From: an uncultured Celeribacter sp.
GTDB lineage: Bacteria > Pseudomonadota > Alphaproteobacteria > Rhodobacterales > Rhodobacteraceae
Direction: 5' to 3'
DNA length: 64,000 nt
Assembly: GCF_963676475.1 (NCBI RefSeq)
Contig: NZ_OY781107.1
Location: 62,001-126,000 of the forward strand
The notes under the pieces are model-generated. The model was not told the DNA's origin and searched no databases. It saw only the letters and a list, made by a program, of their open reading frames with translations. The position numbers and the translations under genes are program-made. Positions 9,151 through 18,362 of the stretch are shown in pieces; position 1 is the first letter of the stretch; every line of letters starts with the position of its first letter.

Positions 9151-9414
9151 GGGTCAGGACCCATTGAGTTGCGATACGCAGCAAGGAAAAATGTGCGTTA
9201 TCAGGCGTTTGGATTTCACCGCCAAGGCTGGTTGCCTTGGCCAGGATGCCGAGCGACTGAGAGCGTGCATTTCTCCTTGCCCTACGGGTTTGACGGGTTT
9301 TGCTCTAGCCTGCGTTATATAACCTTGAAATAGAACCACTATTCCTGCGGCCACATGCCTTGGCTAAAGCAAAATCTGTCAAACTGCGCATCGCAAATCA
9401 ATAGATCCTGACCC
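9151..9414. mobile_element. 264-bp MITE-like IS remnant with 31-bp terminal inverted repeats
   Basis: The element begins GGGTCAGGACCCATTGAG, and its other end read inverted begins GGGTCAGGATCTATTGAT. The 31-base ends match at 27 positions. Both sides carry TA (9149-9150 and 9415-9416), a possible target duplication. It is too short for a transposase. A weak minus-strand reading frame inside may be non-coding end sequence. End sequence and TA flanks suggest an IS5-family (IS427-like) relative, by inference. It accounts for most of the 357-base gap between gshB and yraN. Confidence 0.78.
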
Positions 9415-9480
9415 TAGATGGACCAGCCGGGGGACGCATTCAATGGTAATGTCTTGTGCACAAGATCACATGCCTCTCTC

Positions 9481-9855
9481 TCACATCAACGCATTCTCAA
9501 GACACTCGACCTCCCCCGCCCCATTCACAAGCGCCACGTCGATCCGCATCGGGGTCAAAAGCCCGGATGGCAGTCGCCCGATGTAATCTTCGGCACTGGC
9601 GCAGAGCCGGGCCTGTTGGCGGGTGCCGAGAGCGGCACTGGCCCGCGCGTGGGTCTTCGATGCCTTCACTTCGACAAAAACGATCTCGTCACCATTGCGA
9701 AAAATCAGGTCGATCTCGCCGCCCGCCCCGCGCCAGCGACGCTCCAAGACCTCATAACCGCGTTCGACATAGTGGCGCGCAACGATGTCTTCGGCGGAAA
9801 GACCGAAATGATAGGCTTGTTCGCCTCGGGTGCGCCTCAAATTATCCGCCGACAT
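9481..9855 (-). CDS. YraN family protein (UPF0102, predicted endonuclease fold)
   Basis: A 124-residue protein of the YraN family, which has a restriction-endonuclease-like fold and no settled function. The core GGEIDLIFRNGDEIVFVEVKAS carries the Asp and Glu-x-Lys residues (EIDLI, FVEVKA) expected of a PD-(D/E)XK nuclease site. It lies 33 bases downstream of rsmI on the same strand, the common order in Proteobacteria, where both sit beside the LpoA-type lipoprotein gene, as here. Confidence 0.9.
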   Translation of the reverse strand: MSADNLRRTRGEQAYHFGLSAEDIVARHYVERGYEVLERRWRGAGGEIDLIFRNGDEIVFVEVKASKTHARASAALGTRQQARLCASAEDYIGRLPSGLLTPMRIDVALVNGAGEVECLENALM

Positions 9856-9888
9856 TCGGCCTCACTTCCCGTTCTTATTTGCCCGGTC

Positions 9889-10746
9889 TTATTTTCCCGT
9901 TATCTCCAGCGCCATCTGGTAAACGTCGCGCTTCTTCAGCCCGTGTTTCGCGGCCACCTCTGCGGCGGCATCCTTGACCGACATCTGTCCAAGCGCAGCC
10001 TCAAGATCGGCCTCCAAATCCGCCTCGGAAACCTCGACATGATCCGCGCGCCCGACGAGCAACACGATCTCGCCCTTCACCGGCGCATCGCGCAGGCTTT
10101 CTTCCAATTCCCTGAGCGTGCCTTTGCGCACCTCTTCAAACCGTTTCGTCAACTCCCGACACAGCGCCGCCGGGCGGGTTTCCCCCAAGGTGTCGCACAA
10201 TTCGCCTAAGGTTCGGTGAACGCGTTTCGGGCTTTCATAAAAGCCAAGCGTCGCGGGCACGGCCGCAAAAGACGTGAAGAATTTCAACCGCGCCCCCAAA
10301 GACGACGGTGGAAAGCCCGCGAAGAGAAAACGATCAGACGGCAATCCCGAAATGGTCAAAGCCGCGATCATCGCGGAGGGCCCCGGCGCGGAGGTGACGG
10401 GGATATTGCGCTCAAGCGCCTCGCGACACAGAACAAACCCCGGATCGGCCACCAGAGGCGTGCCCGCCTCAGACGCATAGGCCACGGATTTCCCCTCTTC
10501 CATCAGTGCGATCAGACGCGGACGCATCTGGGCGCCGTTGTGATCGTGATAGGGGTAGATGTGCCGCCCCTCCAGGGGAACGCCATGAATTTCCATCAAT
10601 TTGCGCAGGGACCGCGTGTCTTCGGCGGCCAGAACATCGGCGGAGGCAAGAATATCGAGGGCGCGCAGCGTGATGTCCCGCGCGTTGCCAATCGGTGTGG
10701 CGAGAAAATGGAGACCGGCAGAAAGCGGCTTGGTTTGATATATCAA
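9889..10746 (-). CDS. rsmI: 16S rRNA (cytidine(1402)-2'-O)-methyltransferase
   Basis: Transfers a methyl group from S-adenosylmethionine to the 2'-O of C1402 in the decoding centre of 16S rRNA. The tetrapyrrole-methylase fold is shown by LHFLATPIGNARDITLRAL near the N-terminus, AAEDTRSLRKLM, and SEAGTPLVADPG followed by SAPGPSAMIAALT. It has 285 residues, typical for RsmI. The start appears to be TTG at 10746, since no ATG occurs before the conserved block. It is divergent from the lipoprotein gene. Confidence 0.94.
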   Translation of the reverse strand: MIYQTKPLSAGLHFLATPIGNARDITLRALDILASADVLAAEDTRSLRKLMEIHGVPLEGRHIYPYHDHNGAQMRPRLIALMEEGKSVAYASEAGTPLVADPGFVLCREALERNIPVTSAPGPSAMIAALTISGLPSDRFLFAGFPPSSLGARLKFFTSFAAVPATLGFYESPKRVHRTLGELCDTLGETRPAALCRELTKRFEEVRKGTLRELEESLRDAPVKGEIVLLVGRADHVEVSEADLEADLEAALGQMSVKDAAAEVAAKHGLKKRDVYQMALEITGK

Positions 10747-10872
10747 TGTGATCTCTGCCCTTTGCAGCGTTTACTCTTTGTGGACTGTCGCATAGTCTGC
10801 CCGCAAATTTGCGTGACCGGCCCCCTGTTATCTCCCGTGTTGCGCCTTTGCCGTCAGGAGTGAGGTTTCCCT

Positions 10873-12051
10873 ATGTTCGCTGTTCTTCGCGCCGCCCGCA
10901 AGTCGCTCACCAAAGTTGCGCTTGGCCTGTCTGTTATTGCTCTTGCCGCTTGTGATCCGGGCGCTTTGCCTGTCACGGGGGGCCCGAAGATCAACACGTC
11001 AAATCCAGTACCGGTCGCGCTTCTCGTGCCCTACGAATCACAACAGGGCGGCGACGTCGGCATGGCGCGTTCCATCGAAAACGCCGCGCGCCTCGCGATG
11101 GCCGATCTCGACGGCGTTAGCATTGATCTGCGCGTGTACCCGACCGGCGGTCAGGCCGAGCGCGCCTCTGCCGCCGCAACCCAGGCGGTGAAGGACGGTG
11201 CCAAGATCATCCTCGGCCCGGTTTACGGCGGTTCCGCCAAACTCGCGGGCATCCCGGCGGCCAACGCGGGCATCAACGTGCTCTCGTTCTCCAACAACCC
11301 CGATGTCGCGGGCGGCAACGTCTTTATCCTTGGGCCGACCTTTGAGAACACCGCCAACAGGCTGGTGTCCTACGCGCGTTCCAACGGCAAGGGCCGGATC
11401 ATGGTCGTGAACGGCAACAGCCCGGCGGAAAACGCCGGTGCCAGCGCCATCAGATCCGCGATCAGCCGTCAGGGCGCCACCCTCGCCGGCACCCAGAGTT
11501 TTGAGTTGAGCCAGCAAGGCGTGGTTCAGGCCATCCGCCCGATCGCCAACGCCGCGCGCAGTTCGAATGCCGATGCGATCTTCTTCACCTCCGGTAACGA
11601 TGGCGCCATGCCGCTTTTGGCGCAGATGCTGCCGGAAAACGGCATCAAGTCGCCGAACCCGCAATATATCGGCTTGCAACGCTGGAACGTGCCCGCGTCT
11701 GCGATGAGCCTGCCGGGCCTGCAAGACAGCTGGTTCGCCATTCCCGACCAACAGCTGACCAGCAACTTCTCCGCGCATTATTCCGCCAAATACGGTCAGG
11801 CGCCGCATGCCTTGGCCGGTCTCGCCTATGACGGCATCGCCGCCATCGGCGCGCTGGTGAAAGACGGCAATCAAAACGCGCTGACGGCACAGGGCCTGAC
11901 CCGCGGCTCCGGTTTTGTTGGCGTGAACGGGATTTTCAGACTTATGTCTGACGGTACCAACCAACGCGGCCTCTCCATCGCGACCATTCAGAACAATCAG
12001 GTAATCGAGATTGACCCTGCCCCAAGAGCCTTCCGTGGCGCCGGATACTGA
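10873..12051 (+). CDS. Penicillin-binding protein activator-type lipoprotein (LpoA-like, periplasmic-binding fold)
   Basis: A 392-residue lipoprotein with a signal peptide and lipobox (VIALAAC, Cys at residue 27), followed by a type I periplasmic-binding fold (VALLVPYESQQGGDVG, IILGPVYGGSAKLAG). Proteins of this kind next to rsmI and yraN are homologues of LpoA, which activates penicillin-binding protein 1A in enterobacteria. A cell-wall role here is inferred from this. The end overlaps the glnD reading frame by about 40 bases. Confidence 0.82.
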   Translation: MFAVLRAARKSLTKVALGLSVIALAACDPGALPVTGGPKINTSNPVPVALLVPYESQQGGDVGMARSIENAARLAMADLDGVSIDLRVYPTGGQAERASAAATQAVKDGAKIILGPVYGGSAKLAGIPAANAGINVLSFSNNPDVAGGNVFILGPTFENTANRLVSYARSNGKGRIMVVNGNSPAENAGASAIRSAISRQGATLAGTQSFELSQQGVVQAIRPIANAARSSNADAIFFTSGNDGAMPLLAQMLPENGIKSPNPQYIGLQRWNVPASAMSLPGLQDSWFAIPDQQLTSNFSAHYSAKYGQAPHALAGLAYDGIAAIGALVKDGNQNALTAQGLTRGSGFVGVNGIFRLMSDGTNQRGLSIATIQNNQVIEIDPAPRAFRGAGY

Positions 12052-14833
12052 TCACCCGGCCCTCACCGCCTTTCTGCCAACGCCTTCGGGCACCTTCATC
12101 TGCGCGCAAGACGCCATTTTCGACAGCTCCGCCGTGGAAAAAGCACTCGAAGCGGGATGGGCAGACGCCAATAGTGATGCGGAGATCCGCAAGGCCACTG
12201 TCGCGGTCCTGAACGCGGCCCAGAAACGGGGCCGCGCCGCCATCGCCGCAGCCATGCTCGATGCGCCCCGCAACGCGCGTCCCGCGCTTCGGGCCTATGC
12301 CTGGTTGACCGATTGTCTGGTCACCACGGTGCTCTTCACCGCGATGATGAAGCTGCACCCGAACCCCAATCCGACCGAAGGCGAACGCATCGCCGTTCTG
12401 GCCGTGGGCGGGTACGGACGCGGGGAAATGTCGCCTGATTCCGACGTCGACTTGCTGTTTCTTGCCCCGCACAAGATCAGCGGCTGGATCGAAAGCCTGG
12501 TCGAGAGCATGCTTTACATGTTCTGGGATCTGCACCTCAAAGTCGGCCATTCGACCCGCACGGTCCGCGATTGTATTCGGTTGGGCAAAGAGGATTTCAC
12601 CATCCGCACGGCGATGTTGGAGCTTCGGTTCCTGTCCGGCAATCGCGATCTGGCGACCGAGTTGCACGTCAAACTGCGCGATGAGCTGTTCCGCAATACG
12701 GCCCGCGAGTTCATCGAAGCCAAGCTCGAAGAACGCGCAGAACGCCACCGCAAACAAGGTGGCCAGCGGTATGTGGTGGAGCCGAATATCAAAGAGGGCA
12801 AAGGCGGCTTGCGCGATCTGCATACGCTGTTCTGGATCGCGAAATATGTGCATGGCGTGCGCAACACCGCCGATCTGGTGAAAGCGGGCGTGTTCACTCA
12901 GGACGAATATCGTCAGTTCGAAGAAGCCGAAACCTTCCTGCATGCCACGCGCAATGCGCTTCATCTGATTGCCGGGCGTCCGATGGATCAGCTCACCTTC
13001 GACATGCAGGTCGAGGTGGCCGAACGTCTGGGCTATATCGACCACTCGGGGCGTCGCGCCGTCGAACATTTCATGCAGAACTATTTCCTGCACGCCACCC
13101 GTGTGGGCGAATTGACCCGGATTTTCCTGACCTCTTTGGAGGCCCAGCACGTCAAACAGGAACCCGCGCTACAACGTCTTTTGAAACGTCGCCGCAAGGT
13201 GGGCGATCAATATGAGATGGTGCACAACCGGCTGAACCTGCGTGACCGCAAGGCGTTTTTGGCGGACAAGCTCAACCTGCTGCGGGTCTTCGAAGAGGGG
13301 CTCCGCACCGGCTACCTGTTGCACCCGGACGTGATGCGCCTGATCTCCGCCAATCTCGACAAGATCGACAATGAGATGCGCAATGATCCAGAGGCGCGGC
13401 GCATTTTCCTTGATCTCCTGCTGAAACACGGCAACCCGGAACGCGCGCTCCGTCGGATGAACGAGCTGGGGGTTTTGGGGGCGTTTATCCCGGAATTCCA
13501 ACACATTGTGGCGATGATGCAGTTCAACATGTATCACAGCTACACGGTGGATGAGCACACGATCCAGGTGATCTCGAACCTCGCGGAAATCGAGCGCGGC
13601 GAGTTGGAAGACGCCCTGCCGGTCTCGACCCGCATCCTGAAAGCCGGCGTGAACCGCAAAGTGCTTTATGTCGCCATGCTTTTGCATGATATCGGCAAAG
13701 GCCGCGTCGAGGATCACTCCGTCATCGGCGCCCAGATCGCCCGCAAAGTGGCGCCTCGGCTGGGCCTCAAACCCGCCGAATGCGAGACCGTCGAATGGCT
13801 GGTGCGCTATCACCTCTTGATGTCGGACATCGCCCAGAAACGCGATATTTCCGACCCGCGCACGGTGCGCGATTTCGCCAAGGCGGTGAAAACCCGTGAG
13901 CGGCTCGATCTGTTGACGGTACTGACCGTCTGCGACATTCGCGGCGTCGGCCCGGATGTCTGGAACAACTGGAAAGCCACGTTGATCCGCAACCTGCATT
14001 CTCAGACCGCTTACGCGCTCGAACACGGGCTCGAAGAGATCAACCGCGACGCCCGCGAAGGCGAGGCGAAAAAAGAGCTGCGTGCGCGTCTCAAGGATTG
14101 GGATACCGCCGCCAAGCGCACCGAGATCCAGCGTCACTACAGCACCTATTGGCAGGGGCTGCCCTTTGCCGCGCATGAGACTTTCGCGCGTCTTTTGAAA
14201 GACATCCAGGCTGACGAAATTCGCATCGACCTGCATCAGGACGAGGACCGCGACGCCACGCGAGCCTGTTTCGCCTTGGCCGATCACCACGGAATTTTCG
14301 CACGGCTCTCCGGCGCGCTGGCGCTTGTCGGCGCCAACGTGGTGGACGCACGCACCTATACCTCGAAGGATGGCTATGCGACCGCCGTGTTCTGGATTCA
14401 GGACAATGACGGCAACCCGTTTGAGAGCGCCCGCCTGCCCCGCCTGCGTCAGATGATCGACAAGATCCTGCGCGGTCAGGTCATGGCGCGCGAGGCGCTC
14501 GACACCCGCGACAAGATCAAGAAACGCGAAAGCCGGTTCAATGTCCCGACCTCGATCATCTTCGACAACGAAGGCTCGGAGATTTTCACCATCATCGAAG
14601 TCGACACCCGCGACCGCCCCGGTCTTTTGTACGACCTGACGCGGGTTCTGGCCGAAAACAACATCTCTATCGTCACCGCCCAGATCGCCACCTACGGCGC
14701 GCAGGTGGTCGATGTGTTCTATGTGAAGGACATGTTCGGGATGAAACTCCATACCGAATCCAAGCGCAAATCGCTTGAGAAGAAACTGCGCGAGGCCATT
14801 GTGACCGGTGCGAAACGGGCGCAAGTGCAATGA
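12011..14833 (+). CDS. glnD: PII uridylyltransferase / uridylyl-removing enzyme
   Basis: Senses glutamine and adds or removes UMP on PII proteins, so controlling nitrogen assimilation. The nucleotidyltransferase motif GGYGRGEMSPDSDVDLLF is near residue 133. The HD hydrolase motif LLHDIGKGRVEDHS is near 555. Two C-terminal ACT domains follow, near 752 and 860. The full 940 residues are present. The start is uncertain: TTG at 12011 is given, but GTG at 12035, with AAGAG six bases upstream, is at least as good. Either way it overlaps the end of the lipoprotein gene, and murJ follows with an ATGA overlap. Confidence 0.94.
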   Translation: MTLPQEPSVAPDTDHPALTAFLPTPSGTFICAQDAIFDSSAVEKALEAGWADANSDAEIRKATVAVLNAAQKRGRAAIAAAMLDAPRNARPALRAYAWLTDCLVTTVLFTAMMKLHPNPNPTEGERIAVLAVGGYGRGEMSPDSDVDLLFLAPHKISGWIESLVESMLYMFWDLHLKVGHSTRTVRDCIRLGKEDFTIRTAMLELRFLSGNRDLATELHVKLRDELFRNTAREFIEAKLEERAERHRKQGGQRYVVEPNIKEGKGGLRDLHTLFWIAKYVHGVRNTADLVKAGVFTQDEYRQFEEAETFLHATRNALHLIAGRPMDQLTFDMQVEVAERLGYIDHSGRRAVEHFMQNYFLHATRVGELTRIFLTSLEAQHVKQEPALQRLLKRRRKVGDQYEMVHNRLNLRDRKAFLADKLNLLRVFEEGLRTGYLLHPDVMRLISANLDKIDNEMRNDPEARRIFLDLLLKHGNPERALRRMNELGVLGAFIPEFQHIVAMMQFNMYHSYTVDEHTIQVISNLAEIERGELEDALPVSTRILKAGVNRKVLYVAMLLHDIGKGRVEDHSVIGAQIARKVAPRLGLKPAECETVEWLVRYHLLMSDIAQKRDISDPRTVRDFAKAVKTRERLDLLTVLTVCDIRGVGPDVWNNWKATLIRNLHSQTAYALEHGLEEINRDAREGEAKKELRARLKDWDTAAKRTEIQRHYSTYWQGLPFAAHETFARLLKDIQADEIRIDLHQDEDRDATRACFALADHHGIFARLSGALALVGANVVDARTYTSKDGYATAVFWIQDNDGNPFESARLPRLRQMIDKILRGQVMAREALDTRDKIKKRESRFNVPTSIIFDNEGSEIFTIIEVDTRDRPGLLYDLTRVLAENNISIVTAQIATYGAQVVDVFYVKDMFGMKLHTESKRKSLEKKLREAIVTGAKRAQVQ

Positions 14834-16371
14834 AGCCGATCCGCCTTGTCCGGGGCTTTGTCACGGTGGGCGGCTGGACGCTGATGAGCCGCATCCTGGG
14901 CTTTGTCCGGGACGCGCTGATCGCGGCCTTTTTCGGCGCGGGTCCTGTGGCCGAGGCCTTCGCCGTCGCCTTTTCGCTGCCCAACATGTTCCGCCGCTTC
15001 TTTGCCGAGGGGACGCTCAACGTCGCCTTCGTGCCGATGTTTTCCAAAAAAGTCGAAGCCGAGGATCACGCCAAACGCTTTGCCGAGGAGACGCTTGCTG
15101 TTCTCGCAACGGCACTGATCGCGCTTACGCTTTTGGCAACGCTTTTCATGCCCGCTTTGGTCACGCTGATGGCGGCGGGTCTCATTGGCGACCAGCGGTT
15201 CGATCTGGCCGTCGATTTTGGCCGCATCGCCTTTCCCTATGTCTTGTTCATCTCGGTGGGAGCACTGTTTTCCGGCATCCTGAACGCCACCGGGCGCTTT
15301 GCCGCCGCCGCCGCCGCCCCTGTCATGCTCAATGTGGTGCTCTCGGTCGCCATGATCGCAGCATCGAAGCTTGGCGTGTCTGTCGAACGCGCGCTGATCT
15401 GGGCCGTGCCGGTTGCAGGCGCTGCGCAGCTCGCCGTGGTCTGGATCGCCGCCGCCAAGGCCGGGTTCAACCTGCGCCCGCGCCTGCCGCATCTGACGCC
15501 GGAGATCAAATCTCTGCTGATGCTGGCCGGTCCTGCGGCGCTGGCGGGCGGCGTGGTTCAGATCAACCTTTTGGTTGGGCGTCAGGTCGCGTCTTTCTCG
15601 CAGGAAGGCGCAATCCAATACCTGAACCTCGCGGATCGTCTCTATCAATTGCCGCTGGGCGTGGTGGCGATCGCCATTGGCATCGTGCTTTTGCCCGATC
15701 TATCGCGGCGCCTTCAGGCCGGTGACGGACAAGGCGCGCGCGATGCCTACAACCGGGCTTTCGAGTTCGCACTTTTGCTCACCGTGCCCGCCGCCGTGGC
15801 GCTGATCGTGATCCCGGATGTGTTGATTTCCTTCCTGTTCCAGCGCGGCGCTTTCACGCCGGAGGACACGCAAAAGACAGCGCTGGCGGTGATGATTTAC
15901 GGCCTCGGGCTTCCGGCTTTTGTGATGCAAAAGGTGCTGCAACCTTTGTATTTCGCCCGCGAAGACACCAAAACGCCGTTCCGCTTTGCGCTCTATGCGA
16001 TGGTCATCAATGCCTTGGTCGCCGTCGGCCTGTCCTTTGTCATCGGCTATCTCGCCGCAGCTTTTGCGACGACGCTGGCCGCCTGGGGTATGGTGGCGCT
16101 CTTGTGGTTTGGCAAGAAAGGCATGGGCGAAGAGGTCCATGCCGATGCGCGCCTGATCCGCCGCGCGCCCCGTATTCTGGTCGCCTCGATCCTGATGGGG
16201 GCGCTGCTTTGGGGCGGGGAAATGGCGCTGTCTCCGGTTTTCGATCTGTCGCGCGGGTTGGGGACGCTTCTGTTGGTGGCGTTTGGGATTGTTGGCTATT
16301 TCACCTTCGCGCATCTGATCGGCGCGGTGCGTTTGGCCGAATTGAAAGGCTCGGTGCGTCGGGGCGGATAA
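14830..16371 (+). CDS. murJ: Lipid II flippase MurJ
   Basis: Polytopic inner-membrane protein of the MviN/MurJ family, which moves lipid II across the membrane for peptidoglycan synthesis. It has 513 residues with about 14 hydrophobic segments. The N-terminal signature RDALIAAFFGAGPVAEAFAV, then FRRFFAEGTLNVAFVP, is characteristic and includes conserved arginines of the central cavity. The ATG overlaps the glnD stop (ATGA). A large perfect palindrome follows before the convergent rhomboid-like gene. Confidence 0.95.
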   Translation: MKPIRLVRGFVTVGGWTLMSRILGFVRDALIAAFFGAGPVAEAFAVAFSLPNMFRRFFAEGTLNVAFVPMFSKKVEAEDHAKRFAEETLAVLATALIALTLLATLFMPALVTLMAAGLIGDQRFDLAVDFGRIAFPYVLFISVGALFSGILNATGRFAAAAAAPVMLNVVLSVAMIAASKLGVSVERALIWAVPVAGAAQLAVVWIAAAKAGFNLRPRLPHLTPEIKSLLMLAGPAALAGGVVQINLLVGRQVASFSQEGAIQYLNLADRLYQLPLGVVAIAIGIVLLPDLSRRLQAGDGQGARDAYNRAFEFALLLTVPAAVALIVIPDVLISFLFQRGAFTPEDTQKTALAVMIYGLGLPAFVMQKVLQPLYFAREDTKTPFRFALYAMVINALVAVGLSFVIGYLAAAFATTLAAWGMVALLWFGKKGMGEEVHADARLIRRAPRILVASILMGALLWGGEMALSPVFDLSRGLGTLLLVAFGIVGYFTFAHLIGAVRLAELKGSVRRGG

Positions 16372-16423
16372 GTTTTGCCGCTGCCCGACAAGGTCCCCCG
16401 TGATCTCATTTTAACCGGCATTT

Positions 16424-16468
16424 TTACCCAGCATTAAGGTTAATCTGATTAACCTTAATGCTGGGTAA
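16424..16468. repeat. Perfect 45-bp palindrome between convergent genes
   Basis: The arms, 22 bases each, read TTACCCAGCATTAAGGTTAATC and its exact complement, separated by one base. It lies between murJ (+) and the rhomboid-like gene (-). The position suits a bidirectional transcription stop, but the stem is AT-rich and lacks a GC-rich base with a T-run, so a protein-binding or recombination site is also possible. Confidence 0.7.
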
Positions 16469-16492
16469 GTATTTAGGTCCGGCACGGCGGCT

Positions 16493-17191
16493 TTACCGCT
16501 GACGCAGCCGCATCAAAATCCGGCCAAAGGCGCCGGGCACCAGCAAAGCCGCCGTGCCGAACCCGGCCACAAAGCCCGCCAGATCGGCCACCCAATCGGG
16601 AGAGCCACCGAACAACAGGCCATAGACCAGCTGCAAGCCCATCAAAAACCCGATGAGTGTGAAGGCCCGCATGCGATTCTCCTGCATCTGCCCAAGCCCC
16701 AGCCACAAGATGAACGTGTAGGCACCGATAAAACCATAGGCCGCAGGATAGGCGCCCAGCAGAGGGGCCTGTGAATTCAGAAACAGCCCGAACGCCAAAG
16801 ATCCGGCCAGCGTCGAGACGATGAAAATCACCAGAACCGCCAGATTGCCAAAGGTCTCCCCCACCATCTTGCCCAGCGCCAGGATGAAGACGATGACCAT
16901 CAGCGCGTGCGTGATCGAATAATGCACGAAAGCGTAGGTGAAGAACCGGCGGAGATGCTCAAAAGGCCAGGAGCCCTGCGCCCGCATCGCCTCGAACACC
17001 GTATCGAAAAAGCCGTAGGTCTCCATCGCACCGATCCGCCAACCGACGGCATCGGGCCCACCGATCAGCCCAAGCGTGCCGATCTGGAACACCACCTCGA
17101 TGCCTCCCAGCACCAAAGCAATCGCAATCACCATCGGAGGCAGCGCATTAAAGGGCGCTTCGGGGCGGGAATACTCGGGATCATCGGACAT
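16493..17191 (-). CDS. Rhomboid-family membrane protein lacking catalytic residues (predicted pseudoprotease)
   Basis: A 232-residue protein with about six membrane helices and the rhomboid layout: an early helix with [11 protein letters not shown] (residues 88-98), then a GxSG-equivalent turn and a final helix ending in a GxxxG-like face. The residue at the catalytic-serine position is Tyr148 ([13 protein letters not shown]). The partner histidine is replaced by Asp203 ([10 protein letters not shown]). It should therefore not cleave substrates and may act like iRhom/derlin-type homologues in binding membrane proteins. The family call is firm in overall pattern; inactivity is inferred from hand alignment. 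It is divergent from trpS. Confidence 0.8.
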   Translation of the reverse strand: MSDDPEYSRPEAPFNALPPMVIAIALVLGGIEVVFQIGTLGLIGGPDAVGWRIGAMETYGFFDTVFEAMRAQGSWPFEHLRRFFTYAFVHYSITHALMVIVFILALGKMVGETFGNLAVLVIFIVSTLAGSLAFGLFLNSQAPLLGAYPAAYGFIGAYTFILWLGLGQMQENRMRAFTLIGFLMGLQLVYGLLFGGSPDWVADLAGFVAGFGTAALLVPGAFGRILMRLRQR

Positions 17192-17269
17192 AAAACGGGC
17201 CTTTCCTTGACGCTCTCGTCCCGCATAGGTAAGCCACGATCACCTATTAATCCAGTGACGGAGTTCCAG

Positions 17270-18286
17270 ATGGACAAGCCTGCCTTTACCCCCCGCGTCT
17301 TTTCGGGGATCAAGCCTTCGGGCGGGCTCACCCTCGGCAACTACCTCGGGGCGATCAAACGCTTCGTGGGGATGCAAGGCGGTGAGTTCGAAACCATCTA
17401 TTGCGTGGTGGATATGCACGCGATCACCGTCTGGCAAAGCCCCGAGGACCTGCGCCATGCGACCCGTGAAGTCGCCGCCGGCTACCTCGCCGCGGGCATT
17501 GATCCCGACACCTCGATCCTGTTCAACCAATCCCGCGTTTCGGCCCATGCCGAGCTTGGCTGGCTGTTCAACTGTGTCGCCCGTGTCGGCTGGATGAACC
17601 GCATGACGCAGTTTAAGGACAAGGCGGGCAAGAACGCCGAAAACGTCTCGCTTGGCCTCTACGCCTACCCGTCCCTGATGGCGGCCGACATTCTTTTGTA
17701 CCACGCGACCCATGTTCCCGTGGGCGAGGATCAGAAACAACACGTCGAACTGACCCGCGACATCGCCAACAAATTCAACCACGATTACAAGGTCGATTTC
17801 TTCCCCGAGACTGTCCCTGTGATCGAAGGCCCGGCGATGCGGGTGATGAACCTCCGCGACGGCACGAAGAAAATGTCCAAATCGGGTGAAAGCGACATGG
17901 AGCGCGTCAACATGACCGATGACGCGGACACCATCGCCAAGAAGTTCAAAAAGTCGAAAACCGACCCGGAAGTTCTTCCCGAAGAGATGGAAGGCCTCGC
18001 CAACCGTCCCGAGGCGCGCAACCTCGTCAACATCTACGCCGGTCTCGCCAATATGACCGGTGAAGCGGTGCTGGCCGAATATGGCGGTCAGGGTTGGGGC
18101 AAGTTCAAACCGGCTTTGGCTGAACTCGCCGTCGAACAACTGGCGCCGATCTCGACCGAAATGAAACGCCTGATGGACGACCCGGCGGAGATCGACCGGA
18201 TCATGGCGAAAGGCGCAGATAAAGCCAATGAGGTCGCTCAGCCGATCCTGGATGAAACCTTCAAAATCATGGGCTTCGTGCGCTGA
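17270..18286 (+). CDS. trpS: Tryptophanyl-tRNA synthetase
   Basis: Class I aminoacyl-tRNA synthetase charging tRNA-Trp. The HIGH-equivalent region [14 protein letters not shown] is near residue 18, and the KMSKS loop ([10 protein letters not shown]) near 204. It has 338 residues, the usual size. The start at 17270 has a CGGAG site. The frame is open far upstream but without another start signal. An intrinsic terminator follows directly. Confidence 0.97.
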   Translation: MDKPAFTPRVFSGIKPSGGLTLGNYLGAIKRFVGMQGGEFETIYCVVDMHAITVWQSPEDLRHATREVAAGYLAAGIDPDTSILFNQSRVSAHAELGWLFNCVARVGWMNRMTQFKDKAGKNAENVSLGLYAYPSLMAADILLYHATHVPVGEDQKQHVELTRDIANKFNHDYKVDFFPETVPVIEGPAMRVMNLRDGTKKMSKSGESDMERVNMTDDADTIAKKFKKSKTDPEVLPEEMEGLANRPEARNLVNIYAGLANMTGEAVLAEYGGQGWGKFKPALAELAVEQLAPISTEMKRLMDDPAEIDRIMAKGADKANEVAQPILDETFKIMGFVR

Positions 18287-18304
18287 GCCCGTCACACAAA
18301 CACG

Positions 18305-18332
18305 AAAGGGCGCCTGCATATGGCGCCCTTTT
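18305..18332 (+). terminator. Intrinsic terminator after trpS
   Basis: Ten-base stem AAAGGGCGCC / GGCGCCCTTT with a 7-base loop and a run of T residues. Its A-rich left arm may also serve the convergent L,D-transpeptidase transcript. Confidence 0.88.
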
Positions 18333-18362
18333 CATTTCCTTTGTGCCCTAAATACTCAGGAC

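Noticed and set aside
9154..9354. 66-residue minus-strand reading frame within the IS remnant
   Set aside because: It lies between the inverted repeats, has no ribosome site and no recognisable transposase motif, so it is most likely non-coding end sequence of the element.
12011..14830. Long minus-strand frames opposite glnD
   Set aside because: They are shadows of a GC-rich coding strand; glnD has all its domains in the plus-strand frame.
16907..17269. Upstream 121-codon extension of trpS
   Set aside because: It is the antisense of the rhomboid-like gene. The conserved N-terminus and ribosome site fix the start at 17270.
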